A DNA stretch of 64,000 nt, taken from the NCBI RefSeq assembly GCF_014637085.1, contig NZ_BMEU01000007.1, positions 62,001-126,000 on the forward strand, in the 5' to 3' direction. Below the pieces are notes generated by a model that saw nothing but the letters and a program-made list of their open reading frames with translations, made no database searches and was not told the DNA's origin. Shown here piece after piece: positions 9,394 through 20,181 of the stretch; the first letter of the stretch is position 1, and each line of letters opens with the position of its first letter. The stretch is from Comamonas phosphati (GTDB lineage: Bacteria > Pseudomonadota > Gammaproteobacteria > Burkholderiales > Burkholderiaceae_C). Made by a program: the position numbers and the translations under genes.

Positions 9394-10878
9394 ATGGCCC
9401 CTGAATCCCTGCTTGCCGCCGTAGACCTGGGCTCGAACAGCTTTCGCCTGGAAATCGGCCGCATCGGCTCCCATCTGCGCATCGAGCGCGTGGAATATCT
9501 CAAAGAAACCGTCCGCCAGGGCAACGGCCTCAACGGCAGACAGGAACTCACCCGCGAAGCCATGGAGCGCGGCTGGGAATGCCTGGCCCGTTTTGGCGAG
9601 CGCCTGACGGGTTTTGCCGGCGGTCAGGTTCGCGCCGTGGCGACGCAGACGCTGCGCGAAGCCCGCAACCGCGCCGAGTTCGTGGAGCGCGGCAGCGAGC
9701 TGCTCGGCTTTCCCATAGAAGTCATCTCCGGCGAGGAAGAGGCGCGCCTGATCTACCGCGGCGTGGCCAGCTCGCTCACGCCCAGCCAGCAGCGCCGCCT
9801 GGTCATCGACATTGGCGGGCGCTCCACCGAAGTCATCATCGGCCAGCAGTCCCAGGCCCAGCAGGTGGCTTCGTTTCCCATTGGCAGCGTGTCCTGGAGC
9901 GCGCAGTTCTTCGGTGACGGCGTGCTCAGCAAGTCCGCCTTCGCCACGGCCATCAGCGCCGCCAAGCAGCGCCTGGCCCCGGCCCGCGGGGCCTACCCCG
10001 GCACGGCCTGGGACTGCGCCTATGCCTCGTCGGGCACGGCCAATGCCGTGGCTGACGCCCTGAGCGCCCAGGGCCTGGACGGCCACCTCATCACCCCGGC
10101 CAAGCTGCGCAAGCTCCATGGGCAGCTGCTGGAAGCCGGCCATGTCGACAAGCTGCGCCTGCCCGGCCTCAAGGAGGATCGCCGCCCCGTCGTGGCCGGC
10201 GGCATCAGTGTGATGCTGGCGGTGATGGAGCTGCTGGAGGTGGCCGAACTGGAGGTGGCCCAGGGAGCGCTGCGCCAGGGCGCCCTGCACGATCTGCTGG
10301 ACCACGAGCCCCCGGCGGACAAGGAAGCCGCCGAAGTGCTGGCCCTGCAGCAGGACTTCGGCGTGGACCAGGAGCAGGCCGCCCGCGTGAGCCGCGTCGC
10401 CAGCGGCCTGTGGCGCAGCATCCGCTCCGCCGCCGCAGGAGGCGCCGACACGGCCCAGGCGCTGCATACGGCCGCCCTGCTGCACGAGGTGGGCATGCGC
10501 ATTGCGCTGGGCGACTACCACCGCCACGGCGCCTACATCACCGAGCATTGCAGCCTGGCCACCTGGGAGCCCATGCTGCGCCAGCGCATCAGCCAGCTGG
10601 TGCTGGGCCACCAGGGCAAGCTGCGCAAGCTGGACACCTTTATCGAAGAACCTGACCTGGCCCTGCCGCTGATGGCCCTGCGCCTGGCCGTGCAGCTGTG
10701 CCACGCCCGGCGCGACCCTCAGCTGGACGGCATTGCGCTGGAGCGCAGCGGCGCCGAATGCCGCTTCAGCACCCCCAGTGGCTGGTCCCACGCCTACCCC
10801 CAATCGGCCCGCCTGCTGGAGCTGGAGGCCGCCGCCTGGAGCAAGACCCCTTGGAGCCTGAAGCTGCAGCTGCGCTGA
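9394..10878 (+). CDS. ppx: Exopolyphosphatase (Ppx/GppA family)
   Basis: A 494-residue ASKHA-fold phosphatase that removes terminal phosphates from polyphosphate (or converts pppGpp to ppGpp in the GppA branch). It shows the phosphate-1 motif D-L-G-S-N-S-F at 11-17, S-G-E-E-E-A-R at about 112-118 and a phosphate-2 motif D-I-G-G-R-S-T-E at about 139-146, where most family members have G-G-G. The C-terminal half has an HD-like helical domain (H-T-A-A-L-L-H-E-V-G). ATG 9394 is preferred to the in-frame TTG at 9382. It is convergent with ppk and divergent from pstS, which supports a polyphosphate role. Confidence 0.92.
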   Translation: MAPESLLAAVDLGSNSFRLEIGRIGSHLRIERVEYLKETVRQGNGLNGRQELTREAMERGWECLARFGERLTGFAGGQVRAVATQTLREARNRAEFVERGSELLGFPIEVISGEEEARLIYRGVASSLTPSQQRRLVIDIGGRSTEVIIGQQSQAQQVASFPIGSVSWSAQFFGDGVLSKSAFATAISAAKQRLAPARGAYPGTAWDCAYASSGTANAVADALSAQGLDGHLITPAKLRKLHGQLLEAGHVDKLRLPGLKEDRRPVVAGGISVMLAVMELLEVAELEVAQGALRQGALHDLLDHEPPADKEAAEVLALQQDFGVDQEQAARVSRVASGLWRSIRSAAAGGADTAQALHTAALLHEVGMRIALGDYHRHGAYITEHCSLATWEPMLRQRISQLVLGHQGKLRKLDTFIEEPDLALPLMALRLAVQLCHARRDPQLDGIALERSGAECRFSTPSGWSHAYPQSARLLELEAAAWSKTPWSLKLQLR

Positions 10879-10892
10879 GGATCTCCCCGCCA

Positions 10893-10927
10893 AACAAAAA
10901 AGGGCCCCAGGCCCTTTTTTTGTTTTT
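10893..10927 (+). terminator. Terminator after ppx (possibly bidirectional)
   Basis: A short, strong hairpin, AAAAAAGGGC / GCCCTTTTTT with a CCAG-containing loop, is followed by more T residues. It lies 15 bases after the ppx stop. The A-run on its 5' side would let it also stop transcription arriving from ppk on the other strand. Confidence 0.85.
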
Positions 10928-11058
10928 GCACCCTCTGCAAACCATCAATATCGATAGCTTCTTGTGCATGCTGGTTCAGCACTTTCAGATATTTTCAATC
11001 TGAAATCGGCGACCAGCAATCGCCAAATACTACTTATTTTATAGCAATCGAAACAACC

Positions 11059-13383
11059 TCAGATCGCATCGCCGTAGCGCTCCATCAAGGCCATCTGTGC
11101 GCCCTGCCCTTCGGTCGGACGCAGAGGCTTTTGGTAGGAGCCGTCTGCGGTCAGCGCCCAGGCATCGCGGTCATCGTGCAGATAGGCGACCAGGCATTCG
11201 TCGATGACGCGCTGGCGCAGCTTCTTGTCCTGCACCGGCCAGGCCAGTTCCACACGCCGCAGCATGTTGCGGTTCATCCAGTCCGCGCTGGACAGGAACA
11301 GCTCCTCGTGCTCGCCCCAGGAGAAATAGAACACGCGCGAATGCTCGAGGAAACGGCCGATGATGGAGCGCACGCGGATATTGTCCGTCCAGCCCGGGCG
11401 CTGCGCGGGCAGCATGCAGGCGCCGCGCACGATGAGATCGATGCGTACGCCTTTGCGCCCTGCCTCCACCAGGGCCGTGATCAGGGCCTCGTCGGTCAGC
11501 GCATTCATCTTGAGCACGATGCGCGCATGCTCGCCGCGGGCGGCGGCATCGGCCACCTGGGCAATCAGCTCCAGCATGCGGTTTTGCAGATGAAAAGGCG
11601 CCATGACCAGGCTCTGCAACTCGGGCATCTTGTTGTGGCTGGAGAGGTGGCGGAACACCATATCCATGTCGGCCGTGATCTTGGCATCGCAGGTCAACTG
11701 GCTGATGTCCGTGTACAGGCGCGCGCTACGCACGTTGTAGTTGCCCGTGGACAGGTGCGCATAGCGCTTGAGGTGGCCGGTGCGCTTCTCGCGCCGCGTG
11801 ATGAGCAGCATCTTGGCATGCGTCTTCAGGCCGACCACGCCATATACCACCTGCACGCCCAAGGACTCGAGCTGCTCGGCCCAGTTGATATTGGCCTCTT
11901 CGTCAAAGCGGGCCTTGAGCTCCAGCACGGCCAGCACCTCCTTGCCGCGGCTCACGGCCTCGCCCAGCAGGCGCATGATTTCGGAATCCGAGCCAGTGCG
12001 GTAAATGGTCTGCTTGATCGCCAGCACCTGCGGGTCGTTGACCGCTTCGCGCAGCAGCTCCAGCACGCTGTCGAAACTCTCGAAGGGCTGGTGGATCAGG
12101 ATGTCGCTCTTGCGCATCTGCTCCATGATCGAGCGCCCAGGGTACAGTTGCTTGGGCCAGGTGGGCTTCCATTTGGGGAACAGCAGGGCCGGATCATCGA
12201 CCAGATCCACCAGTTGCATCTGGCGCACCAGATTGACCGGTCCCTTGACGCGGAACAGCGCCTGCGCGGGCAGGCCGTACTGCTCCAGCAGCAGGCTGGA
12301 CAGCATGGGCGAGCAGGACGAGGAAACCTCCAGCCGCACCGCCTGGCCGTAGTGGCGATGGTTCAGCCCCCGACGCAGAGCCATGCGCAGATCGCTGACA
12401 TCGTCTTCGTCCACGGCCAGGTCGGAATGGCGCGTCACGCGGAACTGCGAGAACTCGGCCACGTCGCGGCCCGGGAACAGCTCGGCCAGGTGCGCACGCA
12501 CCACGCTGGAAATGCTGACGAACAGACGCTGCTTGCCCGAGATCTTTTCCGGCAGCCGGATCAGCCGCGGCAATGCGCGTGGCACCTTGACGATGGCCAC
12601 CTCATTGGCGCGGCCGAAGGCATCGACGCCGTTGAGGCGCACGATGAAATTGAGCGCTTTGTTGGCCACCTGCGGAAACGGATGGGAAGGATCCAGGCCC
12701 ACGGGCATGAGCAGTGGCTGGACTTCGCGCAGAAAATAGTCGCGCACCCATTTGCGCTGCGCCGCACTGCGCTCGCCATGCGATACCAGGCGGATGGAGT
12801 GGCCGGCAAACGCCGGAATGATGGAGTGGTTGTAGAGCTGGTACTGGCGCTCCACCAGCTCGTGGGCCTGGGCCATCAGCCTTTCGAAGCTGGCTCGCGT
12901 GTACAGGCCCGTCTCGTCGCCGGCCTCGGCTGCGGACACATGCGGAGCGCAGCGCACCTCGAACCATTCGTCCAGGTTCGACGAGACGATGCACAGATAG
13001 CGCAGGCGCTCCAGCAGGGGCACGTCTTCGCGCTCGGCCCAATTCAGCACGCGCTCGTTGAACGCGAGAATGCTCTGGTCCCGGTCCAGGAACTGCGGCA
13101 GCGCCTGCGGGGCAGCCTCGACCACGGTTTGGGCAGGCGATTTGGACAAAGAAGACTCCTGCGACGACGCGGGCTCTGGCGACACCACGGCAGGCACCGG
13201 CAGTGGGCTCTGCGGCATCGAGGCCTGCAATACCGGCGAGGTTACCGTGATTTCGGTGCCGTGATCGGTAAGTGGAGCCAATGAGGGGGAGCTGGTTTCG
13301 GAAGCGGGAACAGGCAGGGGCAATGGATTCCGGGCATTCGGAGGCGCCGCGGCCACCGCGTCCTCCGGCAGAGATTGAGACAT
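11059..13383 (-). CDS. ppk: Polyphosphate kinase 1
   Basis: A 774-residue PPK1 that makes polyphosphate from ATP. The conserved core begins at about residue 105 (F-L-D-R-D-Q-S-I-L-A-F-N-E-R-V-L), later carries I-K-Q-T-I-Y-R-T, and has the autophosphorylated His at 543 in Y-A-H-L-S-T-G-N-Y-N. Ahead of the core is an unusual extension of about 100 residues rich in Pro, Ala, Ser and Val that looks disordered. ATG 13383 is the first methionine after the promoter; the longer frame to 13659 runs through the Pho-box DNA. Three Pho half-sites lie upstream, so phosphate starvation should induce it. Confidence 0.95.
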   Translation of the reverse strand: MSQSLPEDAVAAAPPNARNPLPLPVPASETSSPSLAPLTDHGTEITVTSPVLQASMPQSPLPVPAVVSPEPASSQESSLSKSPAQTVVEAAPQALPQFLDRDQSILAFNERVLNWAEREDVPLLERLRYLCIVSSNLDEWFEVRCAPHVSAAEAGDETGLYTRASFERLMAQAHELVERQYQLYNHSIIPAFAGHSIRLVSHGERSAAQRKWVRDYFLREVQPLLMPVGLDPSHPFPQVANKALNFIVRLNGVDAFGRANEVAIVKVPRALPRLIRLPEKISGKQRLFVSISSVVRAHLAELFPGRDVAEFSQFRVTRHSDLAVDEDDVSDLRMALRRGLNHRHYGQAVRLEVSSSCSPMLSSLLLEQYGLPAQALFRVKGPVNLVRQMQLVDLVDDPALLFPKWKPTWPKQLYPGRSIMEQMRKSDILIHQPFESFDSVLELLREAVNDPQVLAIKQTIYRTGSDSEIMRLLGEAVSRGKEVLAVLELKARFDEEANINWAEQLESLGVQVVYGVVGLKTHAKMLLITRREKRTGHLKRYAHLSTGNYNVRSARLYTDISQLTCDAKITADMDMVFRHLSSHNKMPELQSLVMAPFHLQNRMLELIAQVADAAARGEHARIVLKMNALTDEALITALVEAGRKGVRIDLIVRGACMLPAQRPGWTDNIRVRSIIGRFLEHSRVFYFSWGEHEELFLSSADWMNRNMLRRVELAWPVQDKKLRQRVIDECLVAYLHDDRDAWALTADGSYQKPLRPTEGQGAQMALMERYGDAI

Positions 13384-13446
13384 GTCAGCAAAGGGCCTGC
13401 AGAGCCCGAAGAGCGCTCCGAGGAGCTTTGTGACAGTCTGCCCATT

Positions 13447-13480
13447 TTTTATGACGCATATATGACTTGAACATGACAAA
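13447..13480 (-). promoter_or_regulatory. Triple Pho box upstream of ppk
   Basis: On the minus strand three GTCAT half-sites (complements of 13473-13477, 13462-13466 and 13451-13455) start exactly 11 bases apart, each with the short AT-rich gap expected between PhoB sites. The array ends 63 bases before the ppk ATG. Direct repeats at this period are the signature of PhoB dimers bound in tandem, so ppk is very likely a Pho regulon member. Confidence 0.75.
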
Positions 13481-13532
13481 GGGTTCAACCCTGCAAGCGG
13501 GTGACCTCGGCTGGCTGCGTGGCAGCTGTCAC

Positions 13533-13562
13533 AAAAAAGGCGCGAAAAATTTCGCGCCTTTT
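13533..13562 (-). terminator. Terminator after glmM (bidirectional)
   Basis: A hairpin with arms AAAGGCGCGAAA and TTTCGCGCCTTT is flanked by A-runs and T-runs, ending 17 bases beyond the glmM stop codon. It insulates glmM from the ppk promoter region. Confidence 0.85.
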
Positions 13563-13579
13563 GATCCCCGGCGTGGCCC

Positions 13580-14923
13580 TCAGTCCGCCCTGGCCGCCCG
13601 CACCAGCCGCTGCACGCATTCGCTGGCCAGACGCTCATCACGGGCTTCGACCATGACACGCAGCAAAGGCTCCGTACCGCTGGCCCGAATCAGCAGGCGG
13701 CCCGAATCGCCAAGCTGCTTTTGCACGGCCTCCTGCTCCGCGGCCAGCAGGCGGTTGCCCTTCCAATCCTGGCCCGTCTGCAGGCGCACATTGACCATGA
13801 TCTGCGGGAACAGGACGACATCCTCCAGCCACCGGGCAATGGTCTTGCCCGAGCGCACGCAGGCCTGCAGCACCTGCAGGGCGCTGACCAGCCCGTCGCC
13901 CGTGGTGTGCTTGTCCAGCGCCAGCAAATGGCCCGAACTCTCGCCGCCAAGCTGCCAGCCATTGCGCTGCAACTCCTCCAGCACATAGCGGTCACCCACT
14001 TTGGCACGCACAAAGCCCACGCCCTGGGCTTTCAGAGCCTGCTCCACCGCCATGTTGGTCATCAGCGTGCCGGCCACGCCCGGCACCGGTTCGCCGCGCG
14101 CCAGACGGTCTGCAGCTATCAGATACAGCAGCTCGTCGCCGTTGAACAGGCGGCCCTGCTCATCGACCAGTTGCAACCGGTCGGCATCGCCGTCGAGCGC
14201 CACGCCGAAATGGGCCTTGTTGGCCCGCACGGCCATGACCAGGGCCTCGGGGTGTGTGGCCCCCACGCCTTCGTTGATGTTGAGGCCGTCGGGCGAGCAG
14301 CCGATGGCGATCACTTCGGCGCCCAGCTCGTGGAACACCTTGGGGGCGATCTGATAGGCCGCGCCGTGCGCGGCATCCACCACGATGCGCAGGCCGCGCA
14401 GCGACAGCGAATGGTCGAAGGTGCTCTTGCAGAACTCGATGTACCGGCCCGCCGCATCGTTCAGCCGCTGCGCCCTGCCCAGGGCTGCGGACTCCACCCA
14501 GGCGGGAGCCTCCTCCAGCGCCTGCTCGACTTCCTCTTCCCAGGCATCCGGCAGCTTGCTGCCGTTGGCGCTGAAGAACTTGATGCCGTTGTCATAGAAC
14601 GGATTGTGGCTGGCGCTGATCACCACGCCCAGGCTCGCTCTTTGCGCACGGGTCAGATAGGCCACGCCTGGCGTGGGCAGCGGCCCCAGCAGCATGACAT
14701 CCACGCCCGCGGAATTGAAACCCGACTCCAACGCGCTCTCCAGCATATAGCCCGAGATGCGGGTGTCCTTGCCGATCAGCACCAGGGGGCGCACGCCCTC
14801 CTGACCCTGGCGTCGCAGCACCCTGCCGACGGCATGCGCCAGGCGCAAAGCGAAATCCGGCGTGATGGGCGACCTGCCCACCGTGCCTCGAATACCGTCG
14901 GTTCCGAAATATTGACGCGCCAT
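13580..14923 (-). CDS. glmM: Phosphoglucosamine mutase GlmM
   Basis: A 447-residue phosphohexomutase that turns glucosamine-6-phosphate into glucosamine-1-phosphate for UDP-GlcNAc, and so for peptidoglycan and lipid A. The N-terminus F-G-T-D-G-I-R-G is typical. The active phosphoserine lies in V-I-S-A-S-H-N-P-F near residue 105, the metal site is D-G-D-A-D-R, and the phosphate-binding loop is [14 protein letters not shown]. It follows folP by 21 bases, the folP-glmM pair seen in many proteobacteria downstream of ftsH. Confidence 0.96.
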   Translation of the reverse strand: MARQYFGTDGIRGTVGRSPITPDFALRLAHAVGRVLRRQGQEGVRPLVLIGKDTRISGYMLESALESGFNSAGVDVMLLGPLPTPGVAYLTRAQRASLGVVISASHNPFYDNGIKFFSANGSKLPDAWEEEVEQALEEAPAWVESAALGRAQRLNDAAGRYIEFCKSTFDHSLSLRGLRIVVDAAHGAAYQIAPKVFHELGAEVIAIGCSPDGLNINEGVGATHPEALVMAVRANKAHFGVALDGDADRLQLVDEQGRLFNGDELLYLIAADRLARGEPVPGVAGTLMTNMAVEQALKAQGVGFVRAKVGDRYVLEELQRNGWQLGGESSGHLLALDKHTTGDGLVSALQVLQACVRSGKTIARWLEDVVLFPQIMVNVRLQTGQDWKGNRLLAAEQEAVQKQLGDSGRLLIRASGTEPLLRVMVEARDERLASECVQRLVRAARAD

Positions 14924-14944
14924 GCTTTTGTCCCTGTTCTTTGC

Positions 14945-15787
14945 TTATTGCTTGACCGATGCCTGCGCAGCCTGCCATACGGAAAGCGCTGCCACGGTTT
15001 CCGCCACATCATGCACCCGCACGATCCTGGCCCCTCTTTCCACGGCCAGCAGCGCCGCAGCCACGCTGGGCACCATGCGCTCGTTGACGGGCAGGCCGCT
15101 GATCTGGCCCAGCGATCCTTTGCGGGACCAGCCGGCGAGCAGCGGAAAGTCTGGTGCCAGCAGCTCGCGCTGGCCCGCAAGCAGCGCAAAATTTTGTGCA
15201 GGGCTTTTGCCGAAACCGATCCCGTAATCCCAGACGATGCGCTGGCGCTCCACGCCGGCATCCAGCAACTTGCGGCTTTCGGCCTGCAGGAAATCCTTGA
15301 CCTCGGACACCACATCGCCCTGCATGTGCTCCAGATGCATGTCCTGGGGGTTTGTATGCATGTGCATGATGCAGATGCCGCAGCCGCCGTGCGCCTGCAC
15401 CACCGCGCGCGCGCCAGGCTGGCGCAGCGCCCAGATGTCGTTGATGATGTCGGCCCCCAGGTCCAGCACGGCCTGCATGACTTCGGGCTTGTAGGTGTCG
15501 ATTGAAAGCGGCACATTGAGCTTGACGGCCTCCCGGACCACCGGCAGCACGCGTTGCAGCTCTTCATCCAGCGGCACGGCCGGCGAGCCCGGCCTGGTCG
15601 ATTCGCCGCCGATGTCCAGAATATGCGCGCCCTGACTGAGCAGCAGTTCGGCATGCGCCATGGCTGCGGCCACGCCGGCATGCCGGCCGCCGTCCGAGAA
15701 GGAATCCGGCGTCACATTGACGATCCCCATGACCTGAGGCTGGTCCAGATTCAATACAAAGCGCGAGGTTTGCCACTGCGGTGACAT
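14945..15787 (-). CDS. folP: Dihydropteroate synthase
   Basis: A 280-residue TIM-barrel enzyme that joins p-aminobenzoate to dihydropterin pyrophosphate in folate synthesis, the sulfonamide target. Motifs G-I-V-N-V-T-P-D-S-F-S-D-G, D-I-G-G-E-S-T-R-P-G, D-T-Y-K-P, a W-S-R-K-G loop and the final R-V-H-D-V are all present. I use ATG 15787 because GGAG lies six bases ahead of it; ATG 15799 would overlap that site. A hairpin lies between it and ftsH. Confidence 0.95.
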   Translation of the reverse strand: MSPQWQTSRFVLNLDQPQVMGIVNVTPDSFSDGGRHAGVAAAMAHAELLLSQGAHILDIGGESTRPGSPAVPLDEELQRVLPVVREAVKLNVPLSIDTYKPEVMQAVLDLGADIINDIWALRQPGARAVVQAHGGCGICIMHMHTNPQDMHLEHMQGDVVSEVKDFLQAESRKLLDAGVERQRIVWDYGIGFGKSPAQNFALLAGQRELLAPDFPLLAGWSRKGSLGQISGLPVNERMVPSVAAALLAVERGARIVRVHDVAETVAALSVWQAAQASVKQ

Positions 15788-15818
15788 AAGGAACTCCATG
15801 TTTCAACGGGATTAAAGA

Positions 15819-15841
15819 CAAAAGGTCCCGAAGGACCTTTT
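15819..15841 (-). terminator. Hairpin between ftsH and folP
   Basis: AAAAGGTCC and GGACCTTTT form a compact stem with a tiny CGA loop, about 20 bases past the ftsH stop. It probably ends or attenuates the ftsH transcript before folP. Confidence 0.75.
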
Positions 15842-15862
15842 ACAGCTCAGGGCAGAGCTATG

Positions 15863-17782
<1,920 letters not shown>

Positions 17783-18050
17783 GCGGGGCTCCAAGGAATG
17801 CAGATGAAAAGACCCGAAGGGGCTTCGAGGCTTATTTACGGCCCATTTTAGGTGTTTCAAGCCAGCAGGCAGCTTATTACCCTCTATAGCGGCCATAGGC
17901 GGAATGCGGTCTTGGAGTCTTTTGGGCAGCAAGCCCGCGCCCCGCCTGGGTTTCACGCTCCAGGCCTGCACTTGTTTGGCGCAGCACCGCGAAGGGTCAA
18001 GAGCAGCCCGGCAGGTTTGCGACAAGGGCTTTCGGCCCCGGCCACAGCTT

Positions 18051-18713
18051 TTATACCGGCGACTTCAGGCCCACGCCCACCAGAAAGGTCTCCGTGGATC
18101 TGTCCCTGGAAGCCTTGGGCTTGACCGGCTTGACCACCTTGAAGGTCTGCTTGAACAGATCCACCAGCTCGTTGTAGCCGCTGCCATGGAACAGCTTGAC
18201 CACCAGGACGCCTTCGGGCTTCAGGTTGTGGAGCGCAAAATCCACGGCCATCTCGATCAGCACGGCCACCCGTGCGGCATCGGTGGAGGCGCTGCCCGTC
18301 AGATTGGGAGCCATGTCGGAGATCACCACATCGGCTTTTCCGCCCTGCATGGCCTCCTCAAGCTGGGTCAGCACCGACTCCTCGCGGAAATCGCCCTGGA
18401 TGTAGTGCACGCCCTCGATAGGCTCCATGGGCAGCAGGTCCAAGGAGATGATGCGGCCGTTGAGCTGGCCCGCCGCCGCACCGCCGGGCGACAGGCGCCG
18501 GCGCACGTACTGGCTCCAGGCGCCGGGCGCGCAGCCCAGGTCCACCACCGTGTGTCCGGGGTGGATCAGCTTGAGCTGCTCGTCGATCTCCTTGAGCTTG
18601 TAGGCCGCGCGCGCGCGGTAGCCGTCTTTCTGGGCCGCCTTGACATAGGGATCATTGATGTGATCGTGCAGCCAATTCTTATTGACCTTCTTACTTTTGG
18701 TTTTGGTTTTCAT
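18051..18713 (-). CDS. rlmE: 23S rRNA (uridine-2'-O)-methyltransferase RlmE
   Basis: A 220-residue FtsJ-type methyltransferase that modifies U2552 of 23S rRNA late in 50S assembly. It has a basic lysine-rich N-terminus, the SAM loop [12 protein letters not shown], the catalytic D in S-D-M-A-P-N, K in V-V-K-L-F and E near the C-terminus (S-T-E-T-F). It lies upstream of ftsH in the same direction, the conserved yhbY/rlmE/ftsH arrangement. Confidence 0.95.
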   Translation of the reverse strand: MKTKTKSKKVNKNWLHDHINDPYVKAAQKDGYRARAAYKLKEIDEQLKLIHPGHTVVDLGCAPGAWSQYVRRRLSPGGAAAGQLNGRIISLDLLPMEPIEGVHYIQGDFREESVLTQLEEAMQGGKADVVISDMAPNLTGSASTDAARVAVLIEMAVDFALHNLKPEGVLVVKLFHGSGYNELVDLFKQTFKVVKPVKPKASRDRSTETFLVGVGLKSPV

Positions 18714-18744
18714 GCTGGATTCTCTCAGCCTCGATAATACGGGT

Positions 18745-19209
18745 ATGCCCCAAATTCAATTAACTCCCGCGGAGCGCCGGGAACATCGCGCCGAAGCACA
18801 CCATCTGGACCCGGTGGTCCTCATCGGCGGCGACGGCCTGACACCTTCCGTCCAGAAGGAAGTGGACGCAGCCCTCAACGCCCATGGACTCATCAAGGTG
18901 CGCGTGTTCAGCGACGACCGCGCGGCCCGCGAAGATATCTACCAACGCCTGAGCGACGAGCTTGGCGCAGCCCCCATCCAGCACATTGGCAAGCTGCTGG
19001 TGCTGTGGCGCCCCCTTCCCGAAAAGGAAAAGGTCCACGACGAAGACCGCAAGCCAGGCCCGCGCGACGTCAAGGTACTCAAGTTCGGCCGTGCCGGACA
19101 AAAGCCCGAAGTCAAGCAGCTGCGCGTGCTCGGCAACCAGCGCCTGACGGCCGGCGGCCAGATCAAGCGTGCCAAGCCCAAGCAAAAATCCATCAAAAAA
19201 GGCAAATAA
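18745..19209 (+). CDS. yhbY: CRS1/YhbY-domain ribosome-associated RNA-binding protein
   Basis: A 154-residue protein. The first 95 residues form a YhbY domain ([20 protein letters not shown]-type opening with a G-G-D-G-L-T loop), which binds pre-50S particles; E. coli YhbY is only about 97 residues. The remaining 60 residues form a Lys/Arg-rich tail, a common betaproteobacterial extension. It is divergent from rlmE. ATG 18745 is chosen by family alignment; an in-frame ATG at 18712 would extend into the rlmE start. GATAAT lies six bases ahead of the ATG, so the mRNA might be nearly leaderless. Confidence 0.88.
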   Translation: MPQIQLTPAERREHRAEAHHLDPVVLIGGDGLTPSVQKEVDAALNAHGLIKVRVFSDDRAAREDIYQRLSDELGAAPIQHIGKLLVLWRPLPEKEKVHDEDRKPGPRDVKVLKFGRAGQKPEVKQLRVLGNQRLTAGGQIKRAKPKQKSIKKGK

Positions 19210-19210
19210 A

Positions 19211-19335
19211 AGCCCCCTGAGAGCGGCTGCGCCGCTTCCCCCAAGGGGGACGACGGCCTTTGCCGGGACAGCCCCTGCTGCGGGGCGGCGCGGCCGGCTG
19301 GGCACTTGCCTGCCGCCCCGGGCTTGGGCAGGCTA
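19211..19335 (+). repeat. GC-rich intergenic repeat, copy A
   Basis: The stretch contains GAGCGGCTGCGCCGCTT, then a CCCCC-AAGGGGG hairpin and GACGAC, followed by a GC-rich tail. The same core recurs in inverse orientation near 53630-53690. It directly follows yhbY and may double as its terminator. Confidence 0.6.
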
Positions 19336-19358
19336 TGGCAGTTTCCTGACTGAAAGCT

Positions 19359-20117
19359 ATGAACGAATCCCTTACGCAACAGCGCCACATTCTGTGCATG
19401 AAATGGGGCACCAAATACGGCCCGGAGTACGTCAACCGGCTCTACGCCATGGTGCGCCGCCATCTCAGCGGAGATTTTCGCTTTGTCTGCCTGACCGACA
19501 ACACCGAAGGGATTCGTGAGGAAGTGGAGTGCTTCCCCATTCCGGAGCTGAACATCCATCTGGCTCCCGGCCAGCGCGATGGTGCCTGGAAGAAGCTCAC
19601 CACTTTCGACGCCGACCTGCACGGCCTGAAGGGCGTGGCCCTGTTCCTGGATCTGGACGTGGTCATCGTCGGCAGCCTGGACGAGTTCTTCACCCGAAGC
19701 GGCGACTTTCTCATCATCCACGACTACCCGCGCTTCTGGCGCTTCGGCGAGCGCATCGTGGGCAATTCATCGGTCTACCGCTTCCAGCTGGGCGCGCATG
19801 CCGATGTGCTGGAGCATTTTCGCACCAACACCGAGGCGCTGCGGGCCCAGTATCGCAACGAGCAGGAATACCTCTCGCACTTTCTGCACCGGCAGGGCAA
19901 GCTCGCCTACTGGCCGGCCGCCTGGTGCCCGAGCTTCAAGTACTACTGCATTCCCGCCTGGCCGACCAATTACTGGAAGGAGCCCGTGCCGCCCGCGGAT
20001 GCACGCATCGTGATCTTCCACGGCGAGGTCAATCCGCCCGATGCGCTGGCCGGCCGACGCAACAAGCCCTTTCGCCACATCGAGCCGGCCCAGTGGATTG
20101 CCAAGGCTTGGGGTTGA
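19359..20117 (+). CDS. Putative glycosyltransferase-like protein
   Basis: A 252-residue soluble protein with no signal peptide or membrane helix. It has an A-L-F-L-D-L-D-V-V segment near residue 108, which resembles the D-x-D metal/nucleotide-sugar site of family 8-like glycosyltransferases, and an N-terminal R-F-V-C-L-T-D-N segment also seen in that fold. A His-Gly pair near the end (I-V-I-F-H-G) is consistent. The donor and acceptor are unknown. It is convergent with the Kdo hydroxylase gene, suggesting surface-glycan work, but this is inference. Confidence 0.65.
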   Translation: MNESLTQQRHILCMKWGTKYGPEYVNRLYAMVRRHLSGDFRFVCLTDNTEGIREEVECFPIPELNIHLAPGQRDGAWKKLTTFDADLHGLKGVALFLDLDVVIVGSLDEFFTRSGDFLIIHDYPRFWRFGERIVGNSSVYRFQLGAHADVLEHFRTNTEALRAQYRNEQEYLSHFLHRQGKLAYWPAAWCPSFKYYCIPAWPTNYWKEPVPPADARIVIFHGEVNPPDALAGRRNKPFRHIEPAQWIAKAWG

Positions 20118-20135
20118 TTTCACTGCGCCCAAAAC

Positions 20136-20168
20136 AAAAGGCGTTGACCCCAGGGTTCAACGCCTTTT
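20136..20168 (+). terminator. Bidirectional terminator between the glycosyltransferase and kdoO
   Basis: Arms AAAAGGCGTTGA and TCAACGCCTTTT form a long stem with a short GC loop, followed by GCTTTT. It ends 14 bases from the kdoO stop and can serve both convergent genes. Confidence 0.85.
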
Positions 20169-20181
20169 GCTTTTCAGCCGG

